Shown: positions 1 through 5,513, counted from the first letter of the stretch. The stretch: 6,094 nucleotides of DNA from an uncultured Clostridia bacterium (GCA_934155265.1 CAKPGU010000036.1:1-6094); one strand, 5' to 3'. A program made the numbers and translations. Notes: generated from the letters alone by a model not told the origin.

Positions 1-131
1 GTATTTTCTCTGTTGTATTTTGTTTGAGATAACAATGCTATACAATAAGCATGTCCTATAATGTCAAAATGTCCATCACTATTGTAATTTGTAATTTTAA
101 AATATTCCCTTATTATATCTAAACATTGCAT
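1..131 (-). CDS. Partial reading frame off the left edge, unknown
   Basis: An open frame starts at an ATG at 129-131 and runs to the left edge without a stop, giving 43 complete codons. It begins MQCLDIIREYF and continues through SDGHFDIIGHAYC. I do not recognise the family. It lies in the +1 frame relative to the preceding membrane protein and overlaps its last 35 bases, an arrangement seen with translational coupling. Codon choice is AT-rich and similar to the neighbouring genes, and the residue mix looks protein-like, with Gly-His and aromatic residues rather than low-complexity repeats. No Shine-Dalgarno motif lies just upstream of the ATG, so the start is uncertain. It could also be the 5' part of a gene whose start was displaced by a frameshift. 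The right end is bounded by an in-frame TAA shortly upstream of the ATG. Confidence 0.42.
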   Translation of the reverse strand, partial: MQCLDIIREYFKITNYNSDGHFDIIGHAYCIALLSQTKYNREN

Positions 132-405
132 AAAATATTATAGTAATTCCCATTGTAATTCCTATGCTTAATACTACATTACTTATATGAGTATAATTTA
201 AAATTGTGAATACGCCTGCTAGTATTATTGTAATTCCAATAATTATGCTTCCTATTCCTACTTTTTTTCCAAATGGTATTATATCTTCTTTTTTTACTCT
301 TTTTCTATGATAAGAATGTAGTAAAGATATGTTTCCTTTCATATTCAATATCCCTATAATTATTATAATTAAACCTATTATTATTTGTATTATAAATTCT
401 CCCAT
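97..405 (-). CDS. Small three-helix membrane protein (DUF3784-like)
   Basis: A 102-residue integral membrane protein. Three hydrophobic segments are visible at about residues 4-21, 49-69 and 77-94. A strongly basic loop (SYHRKRVKKED, residues 31-41) follows helix 1. The layout of helix, short polar segment with a Leu-His-Ser-Tyr-type motif, Gly-rich second helix and third helix resembles the DUF3784 family of small Firmicute membrane proteins, whose function is unknown. This assignment is by resemblance only. An AAGGAGA ribosome binding site at 412-418 sits six bases from the ATG, so the start is secure. It lies 39 bases after the MazG-like gene and is probably the next cistron of the same transcript. 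Its end overlaps the partial frame at the left edge. Confidence 0.72.
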   Translation of the reverse strand: MGEFIIQIIIGLIIIIIGILNMKGNISLLHSYHRKRVKKEDIIPFGKKVGIGSIIIGITIILAGVFTILNYTHISNVVLSIGITMGITIIFYAMFRYNKGIF

Positions 406-444
406 AATATATCTCCTTTAAAAATTGTAAGTTGTAGCTGAGAT

Positions 445-765
445 TTATCTTTCTGAATTATCTTCAAATTCTTTAACTCTTGTATTAACACCATCAATAA
501 CTTTATATTCTCTTTTAGAATTTTTATAAACTTTTTTCTGTATTTCATTTTCTAAGTTTACACCCAATATTTCTGATAACCCTAATAAATATATAGCAAC
601 ATCAGCTAGTTCTTCCCCTAAATCATCTTTCTTTTTTCTTCATGCCTCATAAGCTTCAGCAATTTCTCCATAAGTTAAGCAAATTTCTTTATTTACATCT
701 GTTACATTAAATCCTTTATCCACTTTATTTTGATATATTTTTTGTAATATTTTTAAATCTACCAT
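445..765 (-). pseudogene. MazG-like NTP pyrophosphohydrolase with in-frame TGA
   Basis: Translating from the ATG at 763-765 gives a 106-codon protein ending at TAA 445-447, interrupted only by a TGA at 640-642 (codon 42). The protein matches the small MazG-like all-alpha nucleotide pyrophosphohydrolases in length and pattern. It has an N-terminal helix with KGFNVTDVNKE (residues 17-27). The metal-binding acidic residues are E34 and E37 (GEIAEAYEA), then E51, E52 and D55 (GEELADVAIYLL). A basic C-terminal region, KNSKREY, follows. Such enzymes hydrolyse (d)NTPs to NMP and pyrophosphate. The stop falls between EAYEA and RKKKDDLGEE, where the family usually has Trp, so one TGG-to-TGA transition explains it. 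The stop lies between the two halves of the active site, so a 41-residue product would be inactive. It is 30 bases after the Nudix gene and has only a weak purine-rich ribosome binding site. Confidence 0.8.
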
Positions 766-795
766 GTTTATTTTTATTTCTATATTTCTAACTTT

Positions 796-1221
796 CTAAT
801 ATTTATCAATTCCTGTACCATTCTTTAAATATACTTTTATCTGTCTTATGATATGAGGTATATTATAGTTTCCTGCAAATTTAGAATTATCTAATAGTTT
901 CTCATTTATAGTTACCCATTCTAATTTATTTTTTTCTTCTACTAAATTTACTTCATGTTTTAAAATTCCATAATAAACTTGCAAATTATTTTCATATTTA
1001 AAATAATTCAAGTCCATAAAATGGTCTAATTCTATATCTCTGGTTGAGATTCCTGTTTCTTCAAATAATTCTCTGTACGCTGCCTCATCATTAGACTCAT
1101 TTTCTTCTACTTTACCACCGACAAAATTATATAACCCTTTATATGGTTCCTTTGCTCTTATGCAAAAAAGAGTTTTACTTAAATCTTCATTAAATACTAC
1201 TATTAAATTTAATTTTCGCAT
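796..1221 (-). CDS. Nudix hydrolase
   Basis: A complete 141-residue Nudix hydrolase, a cytoplasmic Mg2+-dependent enzyme that cleaves nucleoside diphosphates linked to another group. The full Nudix box is present: G36, E42, R50-E51-L52, E54-E55, G57-I58 (GGKVEENE followed by RELFEETGI), with exact G-x5-E-x7-REU-x-EE-x-G-U spacing. The preceding strand and loop (LFCIRAKEPYKGLYNFVGG) resemble the MutT/8-oxo-dGTPase-type group, but the true substrate cannot be read from sequence. GGAGAA at 1229-1234 gives a normal ribosome binding site for the ATG at 1219-1221. The gene begins 27 bases after the ASCH gene and is followed after 30 bases by the MazG-like gene, so the three are probably co-transcribed. 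The combination suggests removal of modified or excess nucleotides. Confidence 0.92.
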   Translation of the reverse strand: MRKLNLIVVFNEDLSKTLFCIRAKEPYKGLYNFVGGKVEENESNDEAAYRELFEETGISTRDIELDHFMDLNYFKYENNLQVYYGILKHEVNLVEEKNKLEWVTINEKLLDNSKFAGNYNIPHIIRQIKVYLKNGTGIDKY

Positions 1222-1248
1222 ATTTTATTTCTCCATTTCAAATTGTTA

Positions 1249-1686
1249 TTAAATATTCTTAATAATTCCATCCTTTTTCATTTTATCAATTATTTTTCTT
1301 TCCACTTTTTCTTGCTCATTATATGGATTAAATTTTTCGAGACTTTCCTTTAAATTGTCTACATTGATTTTTATTTTGATTCCTAAAATACCATATTGTT
1401 GTTCTTTTTCTGGTGAATAGATTTCATGCATAGCTTTAGTCTTCCTTGTTATCTCTTCTTCATCAGTATATAGCTTTCTAAATAAATTTTCAAAAGTATT
1501 TTCTCTATATAATTCAACAACATCAACTAGCAATTTTTCTTGTAAATCCGGTAATTTTGAAAACTCTATTTTGTCTCCAACCCTTATTGCTTTCCTTTTT
1601 TCATCAAACAATCTAAATTCTATTGTTTTTGTTCCACTCTTCATTCTTTCAAATGGACTTTCATTTAATTTCATTTTATGCAACAT
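1249..1686 (-). CDS. ASCH-domain protein with Nudix-like C-terminal tail
   Basis: A 145-residue protein. Residues 5-107 match an ASCH domain (a PUA-related beta-barrel thought to bind RNA or modified nucleotides). It opens with MKLNESPFERMKSGTKTIE, then has the conserved G18, K20, E23 and R25, the G37-D38 turn, and a closing strand after MHEIYSPEKEQQYGILGIKI. From residue 112 the chain changes character. LEKFNPYNEQEKVERKIID resembles the extreme N-terminus of a Clostridium-type Nudix family that normally continues for about 150 residues, but here it stops after 34. This looks like a truncated ASCH-Nudix fusion. AGGAGAG at 1693-1699, six bases from the first ATG, supports this start over the internal Met5 where ASCH families usually begin. 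It is the first gene of the left-hand operon. Confidence 0.85.
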   Translation of the reverse strand: MLHKMKLNESPFERMKSGTKTIEFRLFDEKRKAIRVGDKIEFSKLPDLQEKLLVDVVELYRENTFENLFRKLYTDEEEITRKTKAMHEIYSPEKEQQYGILGIKIKINVDNLKESLEKFNPYNEQEKVERKIIDKMKKDGIIKNI

Positions 1687-2025
1687 GTATATCTCTCCTT
1701 CATTTTCTACTCATATTCTGTTTAAAAGTTAAAAATCAATCTCAGCGGCAAATGAATAAGAAATTAAACGATGTAAGTTTCAGAAAAAACTCCACTAGAA
1801 GCTCTTGGCAGATAAAACTTACATCGTTTAGTTTAATTGCACAAACTGCGGACTGTCTATGGAGTTTTTAAACTTTATCTCTTATTCTTTTTTTCTTATT
1901 TTACTACACTTTACTGAATATATCAATTTTTAAGTTGAAATTTTTATAGAATTTTAGTAAAATAGACATAGAGTCCCCCTCCCCAATAAAGAGGCAATTT
2001 TGAGAAGGTATGAAATTGTGAATTA
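1687..2025. other. Gene-free interval with structured DNA and presumed IS end
   Basis: No credible gene lies in these 339 bases. From low to high coordinate it holds the ASCH ribosome binding site and a weak minus-strand promoter candidate (TTGATT at 1734-1739 and TATGAG at 1710-1715, spacer 18). Next come the structured segment 1754-1887 and an AT-rich stretch with a 10-bp inverted repeat (1897-1906 and 1955-1964). A C-rich tract at 1974-1984 and the 3' flank of the transposase gene follow. The interval presumably contains the oriIS end of the IS91-like element, but I cannot fix the junction because IS91-type elements lack terminal inverted repeats and target duplications. Confidence 0.6.
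1754..1887. repeat. Structured inverted-repeat element, possible ncRNA
   Basis: Three sets of complementary arms are seen directly. A perfect 16-bp pair, 1765-1780 (TAAACGATGTAAGTTT) with 1815-1830, has a 34-base loop. The loop itself can fold through CCA/TGG and AGA/TCT at 1793-1809. A 10-bp pair, 1785-1794 (AAAAACTCCA) with 1860-1869, is interleaved with the first, so the two stems form either a pseudoknot or mutually exclusive folds. An outer 8-bp pair, 1754-1761 (GAATAAGA) with 1880-1887, encloses everything and is followed on the plus strand by seven T. On the minus strand the 10-bp stem ends in six T, so it could act as a terminator ahead of the ASCH operon. It may be a small RNA, a bidirectional terminator, a MITE-like repeat or part of the IS origin. 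The sense strand is undecided. Confidence 0.6.
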
Positions 2026-3159
2026 TTATGCTGGACTAGGTCTTATTAGATGTCCAATTTTGCAGATTGGACATAAATTAAAGTCTTTTCCAGACACTTT
2101 CTTTAGTATTTCGAGAGGGGAAATATTTTCTTTAGTTAACACTTTTGTATTTGTGAGAGATTTACAAAGTGTTAATTTTTTCGTTTTATTTCTATTCCCC
2201 AATAATCCAAAATGTCGTATCTTCATAAATCTAGGTGGTAATATATGTAATATGAATCTTCTAATAAATTCTTCTACATCTAATACCATTGTTTTCATTT
2301 TGTTATTATCTCTATAATCTCGCCATTTAAAAGTTACTTTTCCATTATTTATATTTAATATTCTACTGTTTGAAATTGCTACTCTGTGAGTATATCTTCC
2401 TAGATATTCTATTACACTATTTGCATTTTTGAATGGTGGCTTACAATATACAATCCAATCTTTAGCATACAATGAAGATATGAATTTATCAAATTCTTGT
2501 TGTATTTTTAATTCTTCAATTTCTTTGTAGAAATCAAGTTTTTCTTGTTTTATATAGTATATCAATTTCCCTCTAAATACTCTTGATAATACTTTTACTG
2601 GTATGAAGAATTTCTTTTTACTATTTCGCCATTTTCCTAAACTGTCAAGTCCTCCAGCTGGTACTATGCAATGTATATGTGGATGGTCTTTTAAGTTTTG
2701 TCCCCATGTATGTAAAATTGTTGTAAAACCTATTTGTGCTCCTAAATATTTTTTATCATTTGCTAGTTCTTGTAATGTTTCTGATACTGCTTTAAACATT
2801 ATATTATACATTTTCGTTTGATTGTAATATACTACTTTATTTAATATATCTGGTATTGTAAATACTACATGAAAATATTGAACATTCAATACATTAAACT
2901 TTTGATTATATATCCATTTTTCTTTTGCAGATGTCTGACATTTTGGGCAATGCCTATTTCTACAAGAGTTGTAACTAATTTTTCTATGCCCACAATGGTC
3001 ACATATATCTTCATGTGCTCCTAATTCTGCTGTTCTACATTTTTCTATTGCATTTAATGTTTTCTTTACATATATTGGCAAATTGTGTTTTTCTTTATAT
3101 TGCTTTCCATATTGTTCTAATATATTTTGTAATTCAGGCATTTTCATCACCTGACCCAT
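2026..3159 (-). CDS. IS91-family rolling-circle (Y2, HUH) transposase
   Basis: A complete transposase of up to 377 residues that nicks and rejoins single DNA strands during rolling-circle transposition. An N-terminal zinc-binding domain is visible, with C53/C56 (CDHC) and C66/C71/C74 (SCRNRHCPKC). The HUH metal-binding motif is H161-I-H163 within DHPHIHCIVPAGGLD. The paired catalytic tyrosines Y252 and Y256 lie in IEYLGRYTHR, four residues apart as in IS91. A final CPIC at 363-366 suggests a second zinc knuckle. All key residues are intact, so the enzyme may be active. The first ATG overlaps the end of the recombinase gene by 26 bases. AGGTGA lies before Met7 (3139-3141), which fits the family N-terminus better, so translation may start there by coupling to the upstream stop. 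Confidence 0.93.
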   Translation of the reverse strand: MGQVMKMPELQNILEQYGKQYKEKHNLPIYVKKTLNAIEKCRTAELGAHEDICDHCGHRKISYNSCRNRHCPKCQTSAKEKWIYNQKFNVLNVQYFHVVFTIPDILNKVVYYNQTKMYNIMFKAVSETLQELANDKKYLGAQIGFTTILHTWGQNLKDHPHIHCIVPAGGLDSLGKWRNSKKKFFIPVKVLSRVFRGKLIYYIKQEKLDFYKEIEELKIQQEFDKFISSLYAKDWIVYCKPPFKNANSVIEYLGRYTHRVAISNSRILNINNGKVTFKWRDYRDNNKMKTMVLDVEEFIRRFILHILPPRFMKIRHFGLLGNRNKTKKLTLCKSLTNTKVLTKENISPLEILKKVSGKDFNLCPICKIGHLIRPSPA

Positions 3160-3664
3160 ACAATCTATCTAATGGATTTACAATATCTTTCTCTACATTT
3201 GCAAGATGTAAATATTCCATTGTAGACCTTATCCCTGAATGTCCAAGCAATTTTTGTAAATGTAATATGTCTAATCCATTTTCTATTAAATCTGTAGCAA
3301 AATTATGTCTTAATCCATGTACTGTTACTTTTCTGGTTATTCCTGCTTTTTTTCTTATTTCTCTAAATGCTATTTCTGGTCCAGATACAGTATATTTATC
3401 GTTTGTTTGTTGAGAGATAAATAGATAATTTTCCTTGTGTTTCGGTCTATATACTTTAAAATATTCTCTTAAAATTTCTAAATTAATCTGTGATAGCAAA
3501 GTATATCTATACTTACTTTCTTTTCCTTCTCGTATTAATATTCTCATATTTTTACTATCAATATCTTGTATTCTTAAATTACACAGTTCAGATATTCTAA
3601 GTCCTCCGCCATATACTGTCATAAACATAGCTTTATATTTTAGTCCGTAATCTTTCATTTTCAC
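3134..3664 (-). CDS. Tyrosine recombinase, catalytic part (frameshifted)
   Basis: The C-terminal catalytic domain of a XerC/D-like site-specific recombinase, 176 codons from a GTG at 3662-3664. All six active-site residues are present with XerD-like spacing: R23 (GGGLRISEL), K48 (REGKESKYR), H116 and R119 (VHGLRHNFA), H142 (LLGHSGIRST) and the nucleophile Y151 (MEYLHL). The N-terminal DNA-binding half lies in the frame that ends at 3633, and this part follows in the +1 frame with a 32-base overlap. It is therefore probably the second half of one broken gene rather than an independent protein, although re-initiation at GTG or the ATG two codons later is conceivable. No good ribosome binding site precedes it. 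Its TGA stop overlaps the start of the transposase gene, as in related intact elements. Confidence 0.8.
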   Translation of the reverse strand: MKMKDYGLKYKAMFMTVYGGGLRISELCNLRIQDIDSKNMRILIREGKESKYRYTLLSQINLEILREYFKVYRPKHKENYLFISQQTNDKYTVSGPEIAFREIRKKAGITRKVTVHGLRHNFATDLIENGLDILHLQKLLGHSGIRSTMEYLHLANVEKDIVNPLDRLYGSGDENA

Positions 3665-4016
3665 AAGCTTTAAAAAATCTTTTTAATTCTTCCTTTGTAA
3701 ACATTTCTGGCTTATTCTTTTGTATTTTAAACAGTGGGATTCTCTTTAAATTCAATACTTTATTTAGTGTTGTACCATACATGAATCGTATTGCACTATT
3801 GTATGTATTTACATCTCGTCTTTTGTTTTTACAATCTTCTACTAGATATTTTAGAAAACTTCTAATATCATCTTCTGTTAATTCTTCAATATTTTTTCCT
3901 TTGTGAAAATCCATATATTTACTAACTCGCCAAATATATGATTTTTTTGTTCTTTCTGCTAAACCTCTAAATGTCAGGTCTTCTTCCATGTGTTTTATTA
4001 TTTCTTCATTACACAT
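3633..4016 (-). CDS. Tyrosine recombinase, N-terminal part (frameshifted)
   Basis: 127 codons carrying the SAM-like core-binding domain of a tyrosine recombinase. They include EDLTFRGLAERTKKSYIWRV at about residues 12-31, LTEDDIRSFLKYL at about 46-58 and NTYNSAIRFMYG at about 70-81. The first helix of the catalytic domain follows (FTKEELKRFFKACEN), after which the frame leaves the family pattern (ERLRTKI) and stops. The catalytic domain continues in the +1 frame, so a one-base insertion or two-base deletion occurred near 3655-3685, a stretch with runs of T and A. The needed shift is +1, unlike the -1 programmed frameshifts common in insertion sequences. AAGGAG at 4023-4028 gives a strong ribosome binding site for the ATG at 4014-4016. 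Confidence 0.8.
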   Translation of the reverse strand: MCNEEIIKHMEEDLTFRGLAERTKKSYIWRVSKYMDFHKGKNIEELTEDDIRSFLKYLVEDCKNKRRDVNTYNSAIRFMYGTTLNKVLNLKRIPLFKIQKNKPEMFTKEELKRFFKACENERLRTKI

Positions 4017-4084
4017 AAAAAACTCCTTTCAATAAATATTTGTAGTTTTAATCTACATAATATCTATTTTAAAGAGTTTTTTAT
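4015..4084 (-). promoter_or_regulatory. RBS-masking inverted repeat in the IS leader
   Basis: The 11 bases at 4015-4025 (ATAAAAAACTC on the plus strand) are the perfect reverse complement of 4074-4084. The pairing extends by three more pairs (4027-4029 with 4071-4073) past a single bulged base. In minus-strand RNA the downstream arm contains the GGAG of the ribosome binding site and reaches the start codon of the recombinase gene. A small second hairpin (4041-4045 with 4053-4057) sits inside. Any transcript arriving from the glycoamylase-like gene would contain both arms and could hide the start site. Known insertion sequences such as IS10 limit expression from outside transcripts in this way. 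That this element does so is inference. Confidence 0.55.
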
Positions 4085-4094
4085 TCTTTTGCAA
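4066..4094 (-). promoter_or_regulatory. Candidate promoter of the IS genes
   Basis: Reading the minus strand, a -35-like TTGCAA (4089-4094) and a -10-like TAAAAT (4066-4071) are separated by 17 bases. Transcription would begin near 4059, inside the loop of the leader inverted repeat. The native mRNA would therefore lack the arm that masks the ribosome binding site. AT-rich DNA yields such matches by chance, so support is moderate. Confidence 0.45.
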
Positions 4095-4096
4095 AT

Positions 4097-5335
4097 TTAT
4101 GTATAACTATACTTTTTGTTATCCACTGAAAATCCTAATATTTTCAATCCTTTTTGAACATATTCATTTTTCATAAAGTAATTCCATATAGTACTATTCA
4201 AATAGTTTTCTATCATTACTAATTCTATTCCTTTATCAATTCCAATATATTCTTTTGCAAACCAAGATTTAGATCCTTCTAAATTATATCCATCTTTAAG
4301 TCCATATTTTCCCCATAATTTAGGATAATTATTATAATAATATTCCATTGCTTTTATGCTTTCTTTTGGAGTAAATACTATTGAACCAATTGCACCACAT
4401 GGAGTTACAGTACCATCATTTTCTACATTTAAATCTACATCACATGGCTTTGCACCACAACTTATATATCCTTTGGGAGATAAACAAGCTGTTAGTCCCC
4501 ATGAATTTTCATTATAAGTTTTAAAACTATCCTTATTGTCTATGCAATATTGTCTATTAGCTTTTGTCGCTTTAATTGAATTTTCAAACCAATCAATATT
4601 ATCTTTATCTTTTAAATTTTTAAAGTTAATCCATGCATGTGAGAATTGATATGTAAATAAAGTTCCACAATATGTATATATTATATCTTCTATATTTTTA
4701 TAATTTGCTTTTTTTCTTTTAAAATCATAATACATACTCTTATCTATTGGAAATGTAGGTGAACCTGTACCTAAAATATATAACATTAATTGCTCTGCAT
4801 ACATATCCCAATGTCCCCAAAAACCTTTTTCTGGAGTATATCCCATATAAAAATAATTTGTATCTTTATTTCTATACCATTCCCAATTTATTCTTTTATA
4901 TAATGTTTCTGCTTTCTGCTTTACTGCTCCTCCAAAATATTCTCCTGCTGTTATTGCACCACATATAAATATTGCTGTATCTATTATTGATATTTCACAA
5001 TTCCATTCTCTCTTACCATTTTGCATATTTACAAAGTGATAATAAAATCCATTTTCACTTTCTACATAATTTATAAATGTATCTAATGTTTTATCGGCTC
5101 TATTGTATGCATTTTTATAACTAATCCATTTGTGTTCTACTCCAATTATCAATGCCCCTAAACCATATCCTACAGAAGCTATGCTTGCTATATCATTTGC
5201 TAATATTGTTTTATCTCTTATCAATCCATATCCCAAACTTTTTTTATTAATATTAGCTTCTTTAATAAAAAAGTTATAACTCCTTTTAAGTTCTTTTAAT
5301 ATAAGTTTTTTCCCATAGCATTTAATTAATCTCAT
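4097..5335 (-). CDS. Glycoamylase-like (GH144-related) glycoside hydrolase
   Basis: A complete 412-residue protein matching the glycoamylase-like domain (PF10091 type), an (alpha/alpha)6 barrel found in GH144 endo-beta-1,2-glucanases and in domains of cyclic beta-1,2-glucan synthases. Conserved blocks appear in the family order. They are ISIIDTAIFICGAITAGEYF (about 115-134), GHWDMYAEQLMLYILGTGSP (174-193, with the conserved Glu at 181) and GTLFTYQFSHAWINF (224-238). These are followed by WGLTACLSPKGY (279-290), ENDGTVTPCGAIGSIVFTP (305-323) and KGIELVMIENYLNSTIWNYF (368-387). No signal peptide or membrane segment is visible, so it should act inside the cell on imported or endogenous oligosaccharides. 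The exact substrate is unknown, and true glucoamylase activity is not implied by the family name. The ATG at 5333-5335 is the only plausible start. GAGG at 5349-5352 is 13 bases away, farther than usual. No transporter or regulator lies beside it. Confidence 0.85.
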   Translation of the reverse strand: MRLIKCYGKKLILKELKRSYNFFIKEANINKKSLGYGLIRDKTILANDIASIASVGYGLGALIIGVEHKWISYKNAYNRADKTLDTFINYVESENGFYYHFVNMQNGKREWNCEISIIDTAIFICGAITAGEYFGGAVKQKAETLYKRINWEWYRNKDTNYFYMGYTPEKGFWGHWDMYAEQLMLYILGTGSPTFPIDKSMYYDFKRKKANYKNIEDIIYTYCGTLFTYQFSHAWINFKNLKDKDNIDWFENSIKATKANRQYCIDNKDSFKTYNENSWGLTACLSPKGYISCGAKPCDVDLNVENDGTVTPCGAIGSIVFTPKESIKAMEYYYNNYPKLWGKYGLKDGYNLEGSKSWFAKEYIGIDKGIELVMIENYLNSTIWNYFMKNEYVQKGLKILGFSVDNKKYSYT

Positions 5336-5341
5336 AAAAAC

Positions 5342-5389
5342 AACACATCCTCTATAATAATTATAAAGTATGTGTTATACTAAAATCAA
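5342..5389 (-). promoter_or_regulatory. Promoter with operator-like repeat for the glycoamylase gene
   Basis: On the minus strand TTGATT (5384-5389) and a consensus TATAAT (5360-5365) are separated by 18 bases. The predicted start near 5353 leaves a leader of only about 18 bases that begins essentially at the GAGG ribosome binding site. A perfect 7-bp inverted repeat (AACACAT at 5342-5348, ATGTGTT at 5370-5376) brackets the -10 element and the start point. That is a plausible operator layout for a repressor, although the repeat is short. Confidence 0.55.
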
Positions 5390-5399
5390 TGGTTATTTA

Positions 5400-5446
5400 T
5401 GGTCGTAGCATTATACTATAACTTAAACGACCACTGCGACAGCAGT
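5400..5446. repeat. Two tandem hairpins between mgtA and the glycoamylase gene
   Basis: A 7-bp stem TGGTCGT (5400-5406) pairs with ACGACCA (5427-5433) around a 20-base loop. It is followed directly by a 5-bp stem ACTGC (5433-5437) with GCAGT (5442-5446) and loop GACA. The pair is more GC-rich than its surroundings. There is no adjacent T-run on the minus strand, so it is not a standard terminator for mgtA. On the plus strand T-runs begin about 18 bases later. The second hairpin overlaps the motif shared with 1834-1857. Confidence 0.45.
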
Positions 5447-5513
5447 TTAGTGCAATTACTATTCTTTTTTTATTTTTTAGATAATTAAAATTCCTTTCTA
5501 GCCTCAATTATTT

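Larger units (their letters stand above)
2026..4084 (-). mobile_element. IS91-family element with tyrosine recombinase
   Basis: The recombinase and transposase genes overlap and are transcribed together. This is the arrangement known for a subset of IS91-family elements that carry an extra phage-integrase-type gene upstream of the Y2 transposase. The limits given are the minimum supported: the transposase stop at one side and the leader inverted repeat at the other. The real oriIS end should lie further left, within about 1890-2025. The terIS end probably lies near 4085-4100, just after the stop codon of the glycoamylase-like gene. No terminal inverted repeat or target duplication is expected or seen. 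The element is co-directional with the gene upstream of it. Confidence 0.78.

Noticed and set aside
640..642. TGA read as Trp by a reassigned genetic code
   Set aside because: All 22 Trp codons in the other genes are TGG, whereas known AT-rich TGA-Trp genomes mostly use TGA. The window alone cannot exclude it, since the only gene ending in TGA is the catalytic part of the recombinase.
1784..1812. preQ1-like aptamer suggested by AGAGCTTCTAG and a nearby T-run on the minus strand
   Set aside because: The required loop and the downstream A-rich tail of preQ1-I aptamers are absent; the similarity is only a few bases.
1765..1830. Integron attC site
   Set aside because: The stem is perfect and lacks the RYYYAAC and GTTRRRY core sites and the unpaired bases typical of attC; no integron integrase is present.
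1623..1871. Plus-strand open frame of 82 codons
   Set aside because: It begins inside the ASCH gene on the other strand and then runs through the structured inverted-repeat segment; it has no family resemblance and is explained as a chance frame.
1974..1984. G-quadruplex on the minus strand
   Set aside because: Only two G-runs are present nearby; four are needed for an intramolecular quadruplex.
3015..3413. Plus-strand open frame of 132 codons
   Set aside because: It lies wholly opposite the transposase and recombinase genes, which have clear motifs; its hydrophobic composition is what antisense of AT-rich coding sequence gives.
5461..5480. T-rich run as an intrinsic terminator
   Set aside because: It follows the hairpins only on the plus strand, with about 18 bases between, and there is no plus-strand gene to terminate.
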